Source: Oegoconia quadripuncta
Lineage: Eukaryota; Arthropoda; Insecta; Lepidoptera; Autostichidae
Assembly: GCA_949316235.1 (NCBI GenBank)
Contig: OX438748.1
Location: 31,614,836-31,678,835, forward strand
Length of the DNA: 64,000 nucleotides
Reading direction: 5' to 3'
The stretch's first letter is position 1, and each line of letters begins with the position of its first letter. Position numbers and translations under genes: made by a program. The notes under the pieces are model-generated. The model did not search any database. It was not told the DNA's origin and saw nothing but the letters and a program-made list of their open reading frames with translations. Positions 44,636-55,107 of the stretch are shown piece after piece.

Positions 44636-44832
44636 CAACCCTTCGAGTTTCTTGCTTGTCCTTCTCAGGGGAAAGATACCTTTTGAACAAGCGGATCTTG
44701 GGATCTTCAAGTCTAGAGTGAATAGGCATTTACTGGGTGCGCGTGATACATCTTCGGCTTCATCGTCACTTTCCATCAGGTGAGATTGTAGTCAAACGGG
44801 AAACCAGTTTTTAATAAAAAAAAAAAAAAAAA
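44636..44832 (+). mobile_element. Jockey-like LINE 3' end
   Basis: CTTCGAGTTTCTTGCTTGTC, GGATCTTCAAGTCTAGAGTG, GCATTTACTGGGTGCGCGTG, CATCAGGTGAGATTGTAGTC and a long poly(A). It matches the antisense copy at 9418 closely. Confidence 0.82.
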
Positions 44833-44935
44833 GCGGTATAAAAAATTTCAAATGGCTATAAATGTACCCTGTGTACCTACATAATAAATATATTTTTTAA
44901 CTTTACTTTGGGTTAACAATATATTTTAAACTAGC

Positions 44936-45067
44936 TGTTTATCCCGCGGGAGCTAATATATCCTGTCTCAATCCAGGGTATGTTCTACCTGTATATACTA
45001 AATTTCATCCAAATCCCTTCATCTGTTTCCCCGTGATTGAGCAACAAACAAACACATAAACAAACAA
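44936..45067 (-). repeat. Dispersed repeat (CCGCGGG family), reverse of 30870
   Basis: CTAGCTGTTTATCCCGCGGG, AATTTCATCCAAATCCCTTC and CCCCGTGATTGAGCAACAAA mirror the 30870-31135 repeat. Confidence 0.6.
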
Positions 45068-45289
45068 TTTTTTTTATATATTTCGGGCACTTACAACAGT
45101 CCTTAGTTCATTAGTTCCAAACTAAGCAAAGCTTGTACTATGAACACTTGATAACGGATAAACATATTTATATCCATGACTCCGGAATAAATGTTCTCAT
45201 TCATCACACAAACATTTACCCGTCGCGGGATTCGAACCCGCAACCGTTGGTTTAGCTAACAGGATCAGTATCCACAACACCAACCGGTA
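45068..45289 (-). mobile_element. SINE family B (GACGGGTAAATG subtype), minus strand
   Basis: TTTCGGGCACTTACAACAG, ATGACTCCGGAATAAATG, GGGATTCGAACCCGCAACCG and CACAACACCAACCGGT at the head. Same subtype as 11770-12004. Confidence 0.85.
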
Positions 45290-46205
45290 TTATAAATATT
45301 AGTTAGATATATCCAGTAGAAGTAGGTACAAAACAACTATAGTCTATACTTCTGAAAGAAACACAGCAAGGCCTCTCTACCGATAATCTTCTTCATGCAT
45401 CTTTATCATTTAAATGTAATGAATAACTTATCTACATTGTAGGTATACGAAGTAATATTATACTTACCTGTATAAGTCAATGAGATTGTACAAGAAAGTT
45501 ACTACAAACTAGGACAATGTTGCCATTTATTGTGGGTAATCTGTTAAAGGAAAATTGTTATTATTAAGTAACACCGTAATAGAAGGTCGATGTTTTTCTC
45601 CGATGACTACATTCCACTTTTGATATAAGTAGGTAATGATAGACTGATCTTTACAAAACAACCGAGACCTTCCTACTTTGATGCAGAAAACCTAGCATTT
45701 CACTTAGCATGAGACAGGTTTTGTATCATTACTTATCTAGAGTCCAATGTTTAGGAATCCTAGTTAAAGTACTTTATAGAAAACCCCAGAGAATAATAAT
45801 GTTAATCTATTTGTAATTTTTAGAATACCTTGTGTGGTAAAAACAGAGCGCTTATGGGATCGCAATGAATCAAAACTGTATGTCACACACCATACATTAA
45901 TGATGATTACCAGCCGTTCAGAATTTACTATCTTTGAGAAGAAGCCCAAAAAAGTCATATCAGCCACAGGACTTTCACTACTGAACACAGGCCTACCTAT
46001 GGAATTTCAGAGTCCATTGGGTCCCAAATCAAATTTACACATACGAGTATATGTCGGACCTTAGACGAAATAATAGGGCGTCTAAACCGGATTATTGTCT
46101 AAGCCTAGGATCAATTATATTGGCCCGAGTCGGTCATACAGTTGTGGTTAATTAACATTACATCGAAGTAGACATCTGTCTAGAACAAGAGATCCGATTA
46201 GATAG
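45290..46205. other. No gene recognised
   Basis: The frame at 45834-46064 contains a repeat-like GAACACAGGCCTACCTATGG phrase but no protein family. Confidence 0.35.
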
Positions 46206-46545
46206 GACCAACTTCAAAAACCGGCCAAGTGCGTATCGGACTATGTAATATGGCGACTTCTCATGCCTATTCTAATATTTTTTTAAACAAAAAATACTGT
46301 CTTTGTCTACATAACAAACTCTAAACATTATCTCACACGTTTTTTTCACTCTCCCGTTCTCTTTTATCTGAAATATTTTTATATTTTTTTTTATATTTCT
46401 TATATAGCTTGACATCACTTTTGGTGCAAATATTAAGACTGTAGCTTCAACGGTTAAGCTACTAAGACTTTGTGACAGACGGACAGACAGATGAGCGGGC
46501 ACATGAGAGACAGCAATAGGGCTCTCTTTGGCCTTAAATTAAGGA
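46206..46545 (+). repeat. Dispersed repeat (CCGGCCAAGTGCG … GACGGACAGACAG)
   Basis: AAAACCGGCCAAGTGCGTAT at the start, and GACTTTGTGACAGACGGACA then CAATAGGGCTCTCT at the end, are hallmarks of a common lepidopteran repeat. A diverged middle lies between. Confidence 0.5.
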
Positions 46546-46619
46546 AGTAAGCAACCCTAAAAAGGAGGCCAATCGTTAAATTCTACTAGGTTGTGCAGCT
46601 TCCGGGTAACTGCGCAGAC

Positions 46620-47070
46620 TTCTCGTCAAAAATATGACTGCTATATATAAAGACTGCTAAATTGCAGAGCCTTGAACACCGTCGCAAGTCGCCTGTCTCT
46701 CAGTTTTTTACAGGGTACATTTCGGGGAGTGTGCGTTGGAATTACATAATCTTATTCCACCGTCGCCCTTCCATCTTCGGACCACTAGGCGTGGGGAGGA
46801 ATTCCACCCGTATATAGTTAATATACCGAACATTCGCACTAAGAACTTCTATTCTTCATTCATCATCCGAACAGCCAAGCCATGGAACTCCCTTCCGGCG
46901 TCAGTCTTTCCTGAATCCTACAACCTTGGGATCTTCAAGAGCAGAGTGAATAGGCATTTACTGGGATCGCGTGCTTCATCTTCGACCACATCGTCACTTT
47001 CTATCAGGTGAGATTGTGGTTGACCACATTGATTGGATTCGCCTTTGAAGGCGAATCCAATCAATCATAA
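46620..47070 (+). pseudogene. Jockey-like RT C-terminus with 3' hairpin tail
   Basis: The plus strand encodes (with one shift near 46735) FGECALELHNLIPPSPF, EEFHPYIVNIPNIRTKNF, SSFIIRTAKPWNSLPASVF and a tail NRHLLGSRASSSTTSSLSIR before a stop at 47012. This is the C-terminal end of a Jockey-like reverse transcriptase. The 3'UTR (CATCGTCACTTTCTATCAGG) ends in a perfect 17-bp palindrome and A-run. It is the best-preserved copy of this family in the window. Confidence 0.82.
47029..47064. repeat. Perfect 17-bp hairpin at LINE 3' end
   Basis: TTGATTGGATTCGCCTT and its exact complement AAGGCGAATCCAATCAA, separated by TG. Followed directly by TCATAAAAAA. Confidence 0.9.
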
Positions 47071-47094
47071 AAAAAAGACGAAACTCTTTAATCA

Positions 47095-47540
47095 ATGTGT
47101 TTTACCAGTGATGACGTATGGCACGGAAACGTTGTCTCTCCTTATAAGAAAGCTCAAGATCACACGAGTTATGCAGCTGGCGATGCTCGGCGTTTCATTA
47201 TGAAATCGGATTGGAATTTAAAACAATAGAAGAACGAGACAACTCAGTGGATTCGTTAGTTGAAGTGGCATTGGGCACATAGCTCGAATGGCCGATGGGA
47301 CATTAAATCATACATACTACATATCATTTGCGTAATGCTTCCTAACCCAAAGGTTAGGTGGCCTGCAAGAGTTCGCTTTTAGTGATAAGGCCGCCAAATT
47401 GTGGTATCTTCTTTTTCTTATTTATCGTTGTTATGCTTCTTATTGTTGTACAATAAAGAATATTTTGTTTGTTTGTTTGTAAAGTTCTAGAGTCGAGACA
47501 ACGCACCGACAAGTGCAGCATAATACACCCACCCACAAGG
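47095..47540 (+). pseudogene. RTE-type RT fragment, split by nested insert
   Basis: FNQCVLPVMTYGTETLSL, then RVMQLAMLGVSL after a gap, then a HIA-RMADG block near 47277-47300. After the insert (47300-47480) comes AAGTTCTAGAGTCGAGACAA. These are the landmarks of the C-terminal domain of RTE-like elements; frames are broken. Confidence 0.65.
47300..47480 (+). mobile_element. Non-LTR 3' end (TAAGGCCGCC family) nested in RTE
   Basis: CGTAATGCTTCCTAACCCAA, AGTGATAAGGCCGCCAAATT and ACAATAAAGAATATTTTG with a (TTTG)n tail, as at 25872-26034. Confidence 0.8.
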
Positions 47541-47557
47541 TTTTTACTTACTTAACT

Positions 47558-47614
47558 TACACTTAACATCAGGTGTGATTGAGGTCAAGTAGTAACCCGT
47601 AGTGCATAAAAAAA
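47558..47614 (+). mobile_element. SINE family A, 3' fragment
   Basis: ACACTTAACATCAGGTGTGA through AGTGCATAAAAAAA. Confidence 0.75.
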
Positions 47615-47771
47615 GATGATTTGTCTTTGGAATCTGGAATCCCGACCAACTCAACGTTTTGCACTTTGTCACATTGCTCCTGTTTAGATGACTTTGAATC
47701 TTCAAGATTAGACAGACGGGTCTGCAGAGCCATAACTTCGTCTCTGAGTTTGTTGTTGTCGGTCTGATAAT
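47615..47771 (-). pseudogene. LINE ORF1-like fragment
   Basis: The minus strand reads NNKLRDEVMALQTRLSNLED, a basic spacer, and QNVELVGIPDSKDKS. The coil followed by (N)NVEL/I-V/I-GIP is the junction seen in ORF1 proteins of insect non-LTR elements. Only about 50 codons remain, flanked on both sides by SINE A pieces. Confidence 0.6.
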
Positions 47772-47773
47772 AA

Positions 47774-48078
47774 CCGCCTCTGTGGCTCAATGTAAACAAC
47801 ATAGGGATAACGAATCGGAGGCGCGGGTTCGATCCTCAGCTGGGTATATCTTTAGTACTCGGTTTGGTTGGTGGTAGGGTATTTTAAATGTCCGCCTGGC
47901 TAGCTACTAGCGTCTTATTTAAGTCTGCCTCCAAACAGCAATGTTGATAGCTTTGTTGTGTTCCGGTTGTCAGAATTAAGATAGCCAGTCCCTCAAATAA
48001 GATTGGGTTTCCGGATCAGTACGCTTCTACCTTCGGCCTCATGTTCATTTAACATCAGCTGTGATTACGGTCAAGCGA
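47774..48078 (+). mobile_element. SINE family A, diverged, tail lost
   Basis: CCGCCTCTGTGGCTCAATG head, GGTTCGATCCTCAGCTGGG, CCGGTTGTCAGAATTAAG and TCAGCTGTGATTACGGTCAA. Confidence 0.85.
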
Positions 48079-48092
48079 TTTACTAGAAAATT

Positions 48093-48280
48093 ATAGCATA
48101 TATAGTTGGAAGAAAATGAATTTAAAAAATATTTATACTCTCTGTATGTTTTGTGTTTATTGCTTCGTCAAGACAGAATGTCGACAATGAACTGTGGCAG
48201 GTAAATCCCATCTAGTAAGTAGGACTTAGTTGGCACGAATACAGGACAAGACAATTTCTTCTTCAACTATATTTATATTA
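48093..48280 (+). repeat. Dispersed repeat, copy 1 (partner at 55108)
   Basis: TAGTTGGAAGAAAATGAATT, AAAATATTTATACTCTCTGT, CTAGTAAGTAGGACTTAGTT and CAAGACAATTTCTTC are repeated in the same order at 55108-55340. Confidence 0.8.
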
Positions 48281-48290
48281 TCCACCTTCG

Positions 48291-48349
48291 GCCTCACCTT
48301 CACTTAACATCAGTTGTGATTGAGGGTCAAGTGCTAAACCATTGTGTGT
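48291..48349 (+). mobile_element. SINE family A, 3' fragment
   Basis: TCCACCTTCGGCCTCACCTT, AACATCAGTTGTGATTGAGG, CCATTGTGTG. Confidence 0.7.
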
Positions 48350-48690
48350 CTGTACACTCCTACATTATTCATCAATGTATGGTACCTATTTAATAAACAG
48401 TTTGGTAAAATAAAGCACCTAGCACCAACCCACCGCCGGTCACTACTAAAATCTGGGGGCACGGCAGTGCCCCCGCCAAGTCGAGCGCGAAGCAAACACT
48501 GCCGTACCATCCTTTACTGGAACCATTTCGCCGCATTTTCAGGCCCCTATTTTAGAACCTCTGGATAAGACTAGAACGCAGAAATTTTCGTCATCCAGTA
48601 AGCTATAATCACATACTTAAAATCCAAAATTTCAAGTCTGTTGGTCATTTAGTTCCGAAGTTAAGCGAAAGCAAAGTTTCGCATTTATGA

Positions 48691-48716
48691 CACTCACTCA
48701 CTCACTCACTCACTCA
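48691..48716. repeat. (CACT)n microsatellite
   Basis: Six CACT units. Confidence 0.9.
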
Positions 48717-50145
48717 TGATCATCAAAATAGAACTAGTACTTCCCATAAACTCAGAGAGCTGAAATTTGGTACATAGTTATGGTTCAATGGCCACATAAA
48801 GGGAAAACTATAAAAACTAGGATAATCGAAGATCTGGAGTACCTGGTGACCCTGATTAGGAAACACAAGAGCCCAACCAAACTATTAGAGATCGACATAT
48901 ACCGCCTTTACAAAAAATATTCAACTTGGTGGGCCGCTTCATTTGATGTCAAAAATCGAAGGTCTGAAGTATCTGATGAAGAACCCTCAGCTGGTCTCAG
49001 CTGTATTAGAGATATGGTAATGCCCCCTTCTACTATTGGTACATAGAAAAATCGACTGTCATTGCAAAAATCCAGCGTAGTGGGACACATCTTCTAATTT
49101 AATCTAGCCTATAGCGTCCCACTGCTGGGCGAATGCCTCCCCTTCTGCTTTTAATACGAATATAAATAAAATTAAAGGAAAACTCTGGATAAGACTAGAC
49201 TGGCTTTTATACTTATACTTACTTATACTTATTACAAGTTTACAAGAAGAAATAGTCAAACGATTAATTTTATTCTACTCGAACATTACACAAATTAAAT
49301 AAACAAACGAAAATTTGGTCAAAATATAATGCATTGGCTAAGAGTGGCGGTGATACCCGCACGCGTCGCTAGATGGCGTTGACTGTATTTTAAAACGCGC
49401 TTACGTTTTGTTTTTCCGATAACCTTATATGGCAAAGTGGCAACCGGCCGCGTTACAGTCGTTTACGACATTCTTCTATTGCGCTTGAAAATGTTTGCTA
49501 GGGATTAGGAGAGATTATTTGCATTTCGTTGATTTCGCTGATTATTTCGTGAGGTTTGCTAAGGTTAATTGGCAGGTTGTTATTATATTAATTCAAAGAT
49601 TTAAACAGGTTAGGAATTATATGGTTAGTGACGGATTACTGATTATTACTTAATTATCAGAATTAAAAGAAGTTTCAATTGAATACCTTATTTAATTGTT
49701 AATTATTTAGTACCTACTTTTAGTTTTCTAGGTTTAATTTACAGTTAAGCAGTACTTCGAATCGCGTTCGTGTTTATAAGTACTTTTCTAGTATTCTAGT
49801 TTAGTTTATTTAGTTAGATATTACTTCGTTTCGTTTAAAAATATCATTAATTTAGCTGTATTTCAGTACTAGGTAGGTAGTACCTTTGGTAGAAAGTTCA
49901 TTGATAATTAATTATATTGACACTTGTCTAATAATTAAGAGTTAACGTTTTGCTTATAGTTTGTATAGATTGAGTAGGCAGAGTAATATTTTCTTTAAGT
50001 TTTTTTTATTAAGACAAAAGAAGTCTTAAAGATATAAGTAGGTTTTAGTCTAAATATTATCGGTATTTCTGATTTGTTGTCCATATACTAAAGGTCGTTG
50101 AGTTTAATTGTGTTTGATTTCGCAAGATAATAATTATCGTAAAAA
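48717..50145. other. No gene recognised upstream of the OTU-like ORF
   Basis: The frame at 48780-49046 has no family features. AGCGTCCCACTGCTGGGCGA (49108) is a scrap of a common LINE 3' end. 49400-50145 is AT-rich with GGTTAATT/GGTTAGG motifs and may be the 5' flank of the next ORF, but no promoter element can be argued. Confidence 0.35.
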
Positions 50146-50337
50146 ATGTCGATATTATTAAAAGACGACGATGAACTTAGTGGCTACCAAGTAGTTGGTA
50201 TGCCCAAAGACGGGTCTTGTCTCTTCCATTCAATATCTTTCTTGGTGTATGGTAGAACTGACTCAACTTGCAGTATCAAGTATATTTGTAGAAACGTGGG
50301 CATATATGTAATATGCCCACATTTCTACAAAAAGTAG
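50146..50337 (+). pseudogene. OTU-domain N-terminal piece, interrupted
   Basis: ATG at 50146 sits in a favourable AAAAATG context and opens a frame with YQVVGMPKDGSCLFHSISFL and VYGRTDST. The DGSCLFHS block carries the catalytic cysteine (Cys25) and first helix of OTU-type cysteine proteases (deubiquitinase fold). In the family the domain needs a further ~100 residues ending in a histidine-bearing strand. Here the frame runs into a hairpin at about 50282 and stops at 50335-50337. I find no continuation after the fold-back at 50977. OTU domains occur in host genes and in some mobile elements (for example Helitron-like ones); the origin cannot be told. Without the histidine region it cannot be an active protease. 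Confidence 0.6.
50286..50332. repeat. Hairpin interrupting the OTU-like ORF
   Basis: TTTGTAGAAACGTGGGCATA pairs with TATGCCCACATTTCTACAAA around a short TATGTAA loop; one mismatch. Confidence 0.8.
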
Positions 50338-50977
50338 TGAAATCCCACCAAAAACATTCTGTAAAAAACTAGCCAAATCTCGATGGAGCTGCTTGATTAT
50401 CTCTAAAAAGTAATGAAATCTATACAAAGTCGTGCCAAGTGTAAGGTTCCTTACTGCGATTTCTTTATTATTATAGTTAATGTTGTGTGACTTGGCCGTT
50501 GAAGGGTACACAGGGGTACAAAACCAGGTGCTCCATGACACCATTGCACCAATCTGTCGCCAGAACCGCTACGCATTGACGATGGAAAATTGCCACTTGG
50601 AAAACGTTGATTCAATAACCAGTCAATTGTAGGCTTGATAAAGCCACTAACGTATAAAGAATGTTATGTAAACGCCACACAGATTATTCGCTAATAGTTT
50701 GCCGTTGAACATTCTTAATAACATAATTAATAACATTAATAGCGGTTCTGGCGACAGATTGGTGCAATGGTGTCATGGAGCACCTGGTTTTGTACCCCTG
50801 TGTACCCTTCAACGGCCAAGTCACACAACATTAACTATAATAATAAAGAAATCGCAGTAAGGAACCTTACACTTGGCACGACTTTGTATAGATTTCATTA
50901 CTTTTTAGAGATAATCAAGCAGCTCCATCGAGATTTGGCTAGTTTTTTACAGAATGTTTTTGGTGGGATCACTACTT
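50331..50977. mobile_element. Fold-back element, ~235-bp near-identical arms
   Basis: The left arm 50333-50570 and right arm 50741-50976 are reverse complements. I compared them by eye and found identity except for a 2-base indel near the outer tip (GTGAAATCCC vs GGGATCAC). Both arms give the same 68-residue frame. The 170-bp centre (50571-50740) is unique and AT-rich. No TSD beyond a few bases is obvious, and there is no transposase. Confidence 0.85.
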
Positions 50978-51455
50978 ACTAGAGCAAAAACGAATGTTTG
51001 AGTCTTGTGGTTATATAAATCATCACCTGGGTGCTATTTTAATCAGCACCCTGTACGCTGTGCCACTAAATTTGCCATCGAGTATATATATTTTCGGCTA
51101 GCGTGTGTGGTCTGGCCAACTTTTCCATAATAACTAATTATAGCGAATGTTTCTGGCATTATTTATATCTATGCACCTTGAATTAGCAGGCGTGGTTTGT
51201 CAAATGGATAGACAATATCTAGAGTCATTAGATATGTAATTGTAATGTTTGTACCACAAAGGTTAAAAACCTAATAACATCAAATAACATCCATCTTCAT
51301 CTAAGTTTACCTAGTTGCGGTCACCGTTCTAGAATCCGTTCGCTCCAGCCAATGTCAGTCATTCTATTGAGTAGAAACCTTCAAATGTGAAGCAAATAGA
51401 CGAATTTAGAGCTTCTTCCCAAGGTGTCGATTCTTCAAGTTCAATATTCCTACTT
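50978..51455. other. No gene recognised
   Basis: Contains a small hairpin (GGGTGCT … AGCACCC near 51028-51050). Nothing else identified. Confidence 0.35.
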
Positions 51456-51747
51456 GTACTATCCTATTTGTACGGAATCTATTAGGCACACTCTAATTCG
51501 GAAATTGGAAGCTAGAAAGCTCTTATTTACACCGTCCTAAATGCAGTCACTAATTCGGCATTGCTGGTTGAAGTAAGGATATTTGAATTAACAGAACCAA
51601 ACCTCCCAGCATATGCGGAATTAGTCTCTGCATTTAGGATGGAAGTGCGGCTGGGACCTTCCAATACATTAACTCGAAATCTAACATTTCTAAAGTCGAT
51701 TACACCTTCCTATTTCCTAATCAGATTTCTTACAAATAGGATAGTGC
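51456..51747. mobile_element. Fold-back/TIR element
   Basis: The outer ends ACTATCCTATTTGTACGGAA and (reverse complement) ACTATCCTATTTGTAAGAAA match. An inner pair, CCTAAATGCAGTCACTAATT and its near-complement at 51613-51640, adds a second stem. The open frame 51561-51752 lies inside and is not coding. Confidence 0.65.
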
Positions 51748-51896
51748 CATAAGCGCTTTATCCAGTGCGCCCTATCTGTCAAGGGCATGATTATGAAACA
51801 TGAATACCATGTCTACAAACTTAAGGTTGCTCATCGAGCTATGGCTTTCCAGCCCTTTCACTGTACTCCGAGTTTATGGATATGATCCGAGAATAG

Positions 51897-52016
51897 ACAT
51901 CCGGAAAAGACGAAATTTATCAACATAGCCCCGACAGCCATCGATCTAATTAAATTACTAAGCTAGGGCCGATGACTGTCGGGTCTATGTCGACAAAATT
52001 CGACTTTTCCGGACGT
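51897..52016. mobile_element. 120-bp MITE, ~47-bp TIRs
   Basis: ACATCCGGAAAAGACGAAAT … CCCGACAGCCATCG pairs with CGATGACTGTCGGG … TTTTCCGGACGT. The arms differ at about 8 positions; the loop is about 27 bases. Confidence 0.75.
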
Positions 52017-52254
52017 TTCACTTTATTAATTGAATTAGCAATATGATGTAGCAGTGAGCAAGCCACATTTGTCGTTTAACTGATGACTGTCAGAGCAGAA
52101 CTCTTGTAGTAAAAATCGCGTATAAGAAAGCGAAGCGTAAGACGATCTATCAGGAGGACCGACTATCTGAAGAAATTGACTAGATAGGAATGTGGTTGGA
52201 TGAAGCATGTGTCCAACAGCGGATGAGAACAAGATAATGATAATGAGTATCGCT

Positions 52255-52345
52255 CGGTATTCAAGACCTACGAATTACAATCTTGGGATGTTGAAGTCTA
52301 TTGTTGACTTCGGTGAGATTGCGATCAGTCACCAGGCGAGATTGT
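52255..52345 (+). mobile_element. Jockey-like LINE 3' scrap
   Basis: TACAATCTTGGGATGTTGAA and GGCGAGATTGTGGTCGG; diverged. Confidence 0.45.
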
Positions 52346-53594
52346 GGTCGGTCCGGCACAAAAACTAAATACTTATCTTCTTCAGTTTTAAAAATGTCTA
52401 ATGTCAAACTTGATCCATCTGAACAATGTCCAATACGAAAATCTCAATATTTTCACCAACCATCAGACGAGATTGTAATCATCGCGTCTGCAGTCCATGA
52501 TAATAAACAGTCACGCACTGTATATACAAGGTGTATATTATTTCGCTAGAACGAGCAGTGGACTGTAAAAATATCACTTTCTTCCAGAAAAACTATGAAG
52601 GAAGCTAGGTACCTAAAACAATAAAATAAAATTAAAAAAATAAAAAAACCTCGTGGTCCTGTGGCTGTTACCTCAGATGGATCTTCTCGGGAGCTCCCTG
52701 GTCTTCCACTGGTCTTCGACACTAGGATGGGGCCTTATACAAAGGCTAATCCGTAAAGCAACCTTCGCTTATTATTTATTGAATTTTGGAGTAAATTATT
52801 AAAAAAAATACGCACAGCTACGTTAGAGTCGATAAATGAGATAAGAAAAAGGGGTAAGCAAGTGATGTCACAAACATGGCAGACGGATGCGAGTGCGTTC
52901 TTTTATACTTGTGAATTTTATATAAATCTACTAAATTTATAATTAAAATCTATTATTTAAAACTAAGCTTAATATCCTACACCAGATTATATTTGATATA
53001 CCCAAAAGTCGATACACCCCGATATAAGTTAAGATATAAGTCATATGTTTTGTAATAAATGTGGCTTGAAAATATAAAGAAAAATAAGGAATTATTGCGA
53101 ATTCAGTTACTGTTATGTTTCCGCTTGTAGGGTGTTTGTCATTCCTTATATAACTATATAATTTTATAGCCGGAATTTATACGTGCTTCTGACCAAACTA
53201 ATTTCAGGTATACAAGGAATAACGTATGTACTTCTTGTATAGCAATTCATATATAACTATAGATACTTATAGCAACTTACATAAAGTAAACAAGTTGGGA
53301 TTGCGTTCACAGTCGGCACTTTTGTGATTTTACGCGATTACGCTTTCCGTTCTGAATACGTTCGTATCTCACATCTTACACTTTTTAGTGGTATTATAAC
53401 TTCACATATCCTACCAACTCGTAAAAATGTTTTTATTAAACATTGAGTTCAGTGAATTCCGTAGGGCTGTACAAAAATTGTTTCCACATGGATGGGTCAG
53501 ACCACCTATTATGAATCCATTCACTATTGTTGTTAAAGGACGACAATCGGTGCATTCGGGTTCATAATTTATGCACCATACATGCATGTTTATT
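52346..53594. other. No gene recognised
   Basis: Read on both strands; no supported feature. Confidence 0.35.
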
Positions 53595-54076
53595 GTAATA
53601 TTGGGTCTTTATCTATGAAATTGGAGTTTTTTTTCTTCGTCAATCATCTGTACCAATTCCTGCGATTTTCAAAGCTATATCCAAATTAGTTTTTTATTTG
53701 GAAAATGGAATATTATTTCAAGGTTTCACATGAAATATTTTTTAATTTCTGGGCTAAATCACATAATAAAAGAAATTTTAACAGAGCTCTTTTCATGTGC
53801 TTCAACTGCTTAACAAAAAGCATTGAGAAGATACATAATGAACAGCTATTCCAAAGTTCTATATATTGGGTTTTTAGTTCATTACCTATGAAATTGGAGT
53901 TTTTTTCTTCGTCAATCATATGTACAAATTCCTGCGCTTTTCAAAGCTATATCCAAATTAGTTTTTTATTTGGAAAATGGAATATTATTTCAAGGTTTCA
54001 CATGAAATATTTTTTAATTTCTGGGCTAAATCACATAATAAAAGAAATTTGAACAGAGCTCTTTTCATGTGCTTCC
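53595..54076 (+). repeat. Direct duplication, two ~212-bp units
   Basis: Units at 53595-53806 and 53865-54076 (offset about 272 bp), separated by 58 unrelated bases. Both contain TTTTCAAAGCTATATCCAAA, GGTTTCACATGAAATATTTT and GAGCTCTTTTCATGTGCTTC with only a handful of differences. The 53705-54052 frame is a product of the duplication, not a gene. Confidence 0.85.
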
Positions 54077-54641
54077 CATAATCATTTTCTAGATTCGCAG
54101 AAACTTTTATAAAGCGGTTACTTTTAAAAATTAACGCTGCCTATACTTAATGTCATCCGATAATACACACTAAGTTTAGCTAAATTTGGATTTGCTGTTC
54201 CCAAAAAAAAATCAAAAATGTTTGTATGGAGAGTAATAGTCTTAATGAAATTCTTCATACAAAACGCCAATTTCATAGGTAAGGACCTAATATATGAAGT
54301 GGATAGGTGAAGTCGGTGACATAACCTAAGTGCAGTCGGCTAATTTATATAAAACAAGCAAACCCGGCTCTGAACGGGTGGAATTACTTTTCATAAATAT
54401 GACATGCATGTATTAGGGTGTAATTTTTTACCGTACCTGCAGGAAAAGTACTTTAAATATTGACGATAGCAAAAATTTCACTTAAAAGAAACATTCCTTT
54501 ATTTTTAAAAAGAAGCAAAACTGCATTAAAAAATTTTTGGAAATACGCTTGTGTAACGATCTGAAGCTAATCTTTCAACCGATAGGGTCCATGGTAAGAA
54601 TCAAATCTGTCTAACATACGTGGCATCTTAGAGCCGTACCT
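54077..54641. other. No gene recognised
   Basis: AT-rich; no supported feature. Confidence 0.35.
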
Positions 54642-54778
54642 ATTAATAAATCGATCTTGAGATTGAGATCGAGTCTCATCTCAATAATTTTTTTTATACA
54701 ACTTTAATATGGAACAGATTCTCAAGCGTCAACTTAAGGTCATCTCAATCTTGAGAACGGTTTATTAATACGGGCCTG
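54642..54778. mobile_element. TIR element, copy 2 (partner at 26680)
   Basis: The left end TATTAATAAATCGATCTTGA and the right end (reverse complement GTATTAATAAACCGTTCTCA) are inverted repeats of about 35 bp. The interior AAGCGTCAACTTAAGG matches the 26.7-kb copy in reverse. Confidence 0.65.
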
Positions 54779-55107
54779 ATATATTAAAAAAGCAGATCAT
54801 CACATCTAATACATTAAAAGCTATTGTAAACTTTAATGAGGTTTAATTTGAGTTCATGTTAATTAAAACGTTAAAACATCAAAAATACTGAATTTACAAG
54901 ATTGTTTTTAAAACTATTTTCAAAGTAGAACTTATTTATTCTCAATTTACATATGAAATTTATTGGATGGAATTCGTTGGCCAACCCCTTTCAAATTAAA
55001 AAAAAAATGGCAGCTATAATGTACTTTCGTATAACCTTAATACTCTACATATAGCATTAACGTCCTGTCTTGGAAGCGCCATATTAAAAAGTTACGAGGA
55101 AATTATG

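Noticed and set aside
48780..49046. 88-codon open frame near 48.8 kb
   Set aside because: It looks protein-like at first, but no domain, coil or splice context is seen and it follows a (CACT)n repeat; probably an old repeat.
50263..50982. Two genes encoding the same 68-residue protein on opposite strands
   Set aside because: They are the two arms of one fold-back element; identical frames follow from the palindrome, and no homology or initiation context supports coding.
53705..54052. 115-codon open frame with repeated peptide
   Set aside because: Caused by the direct duplication of AT-rich non-coding sequence; Phe/Ile-rich with no family.
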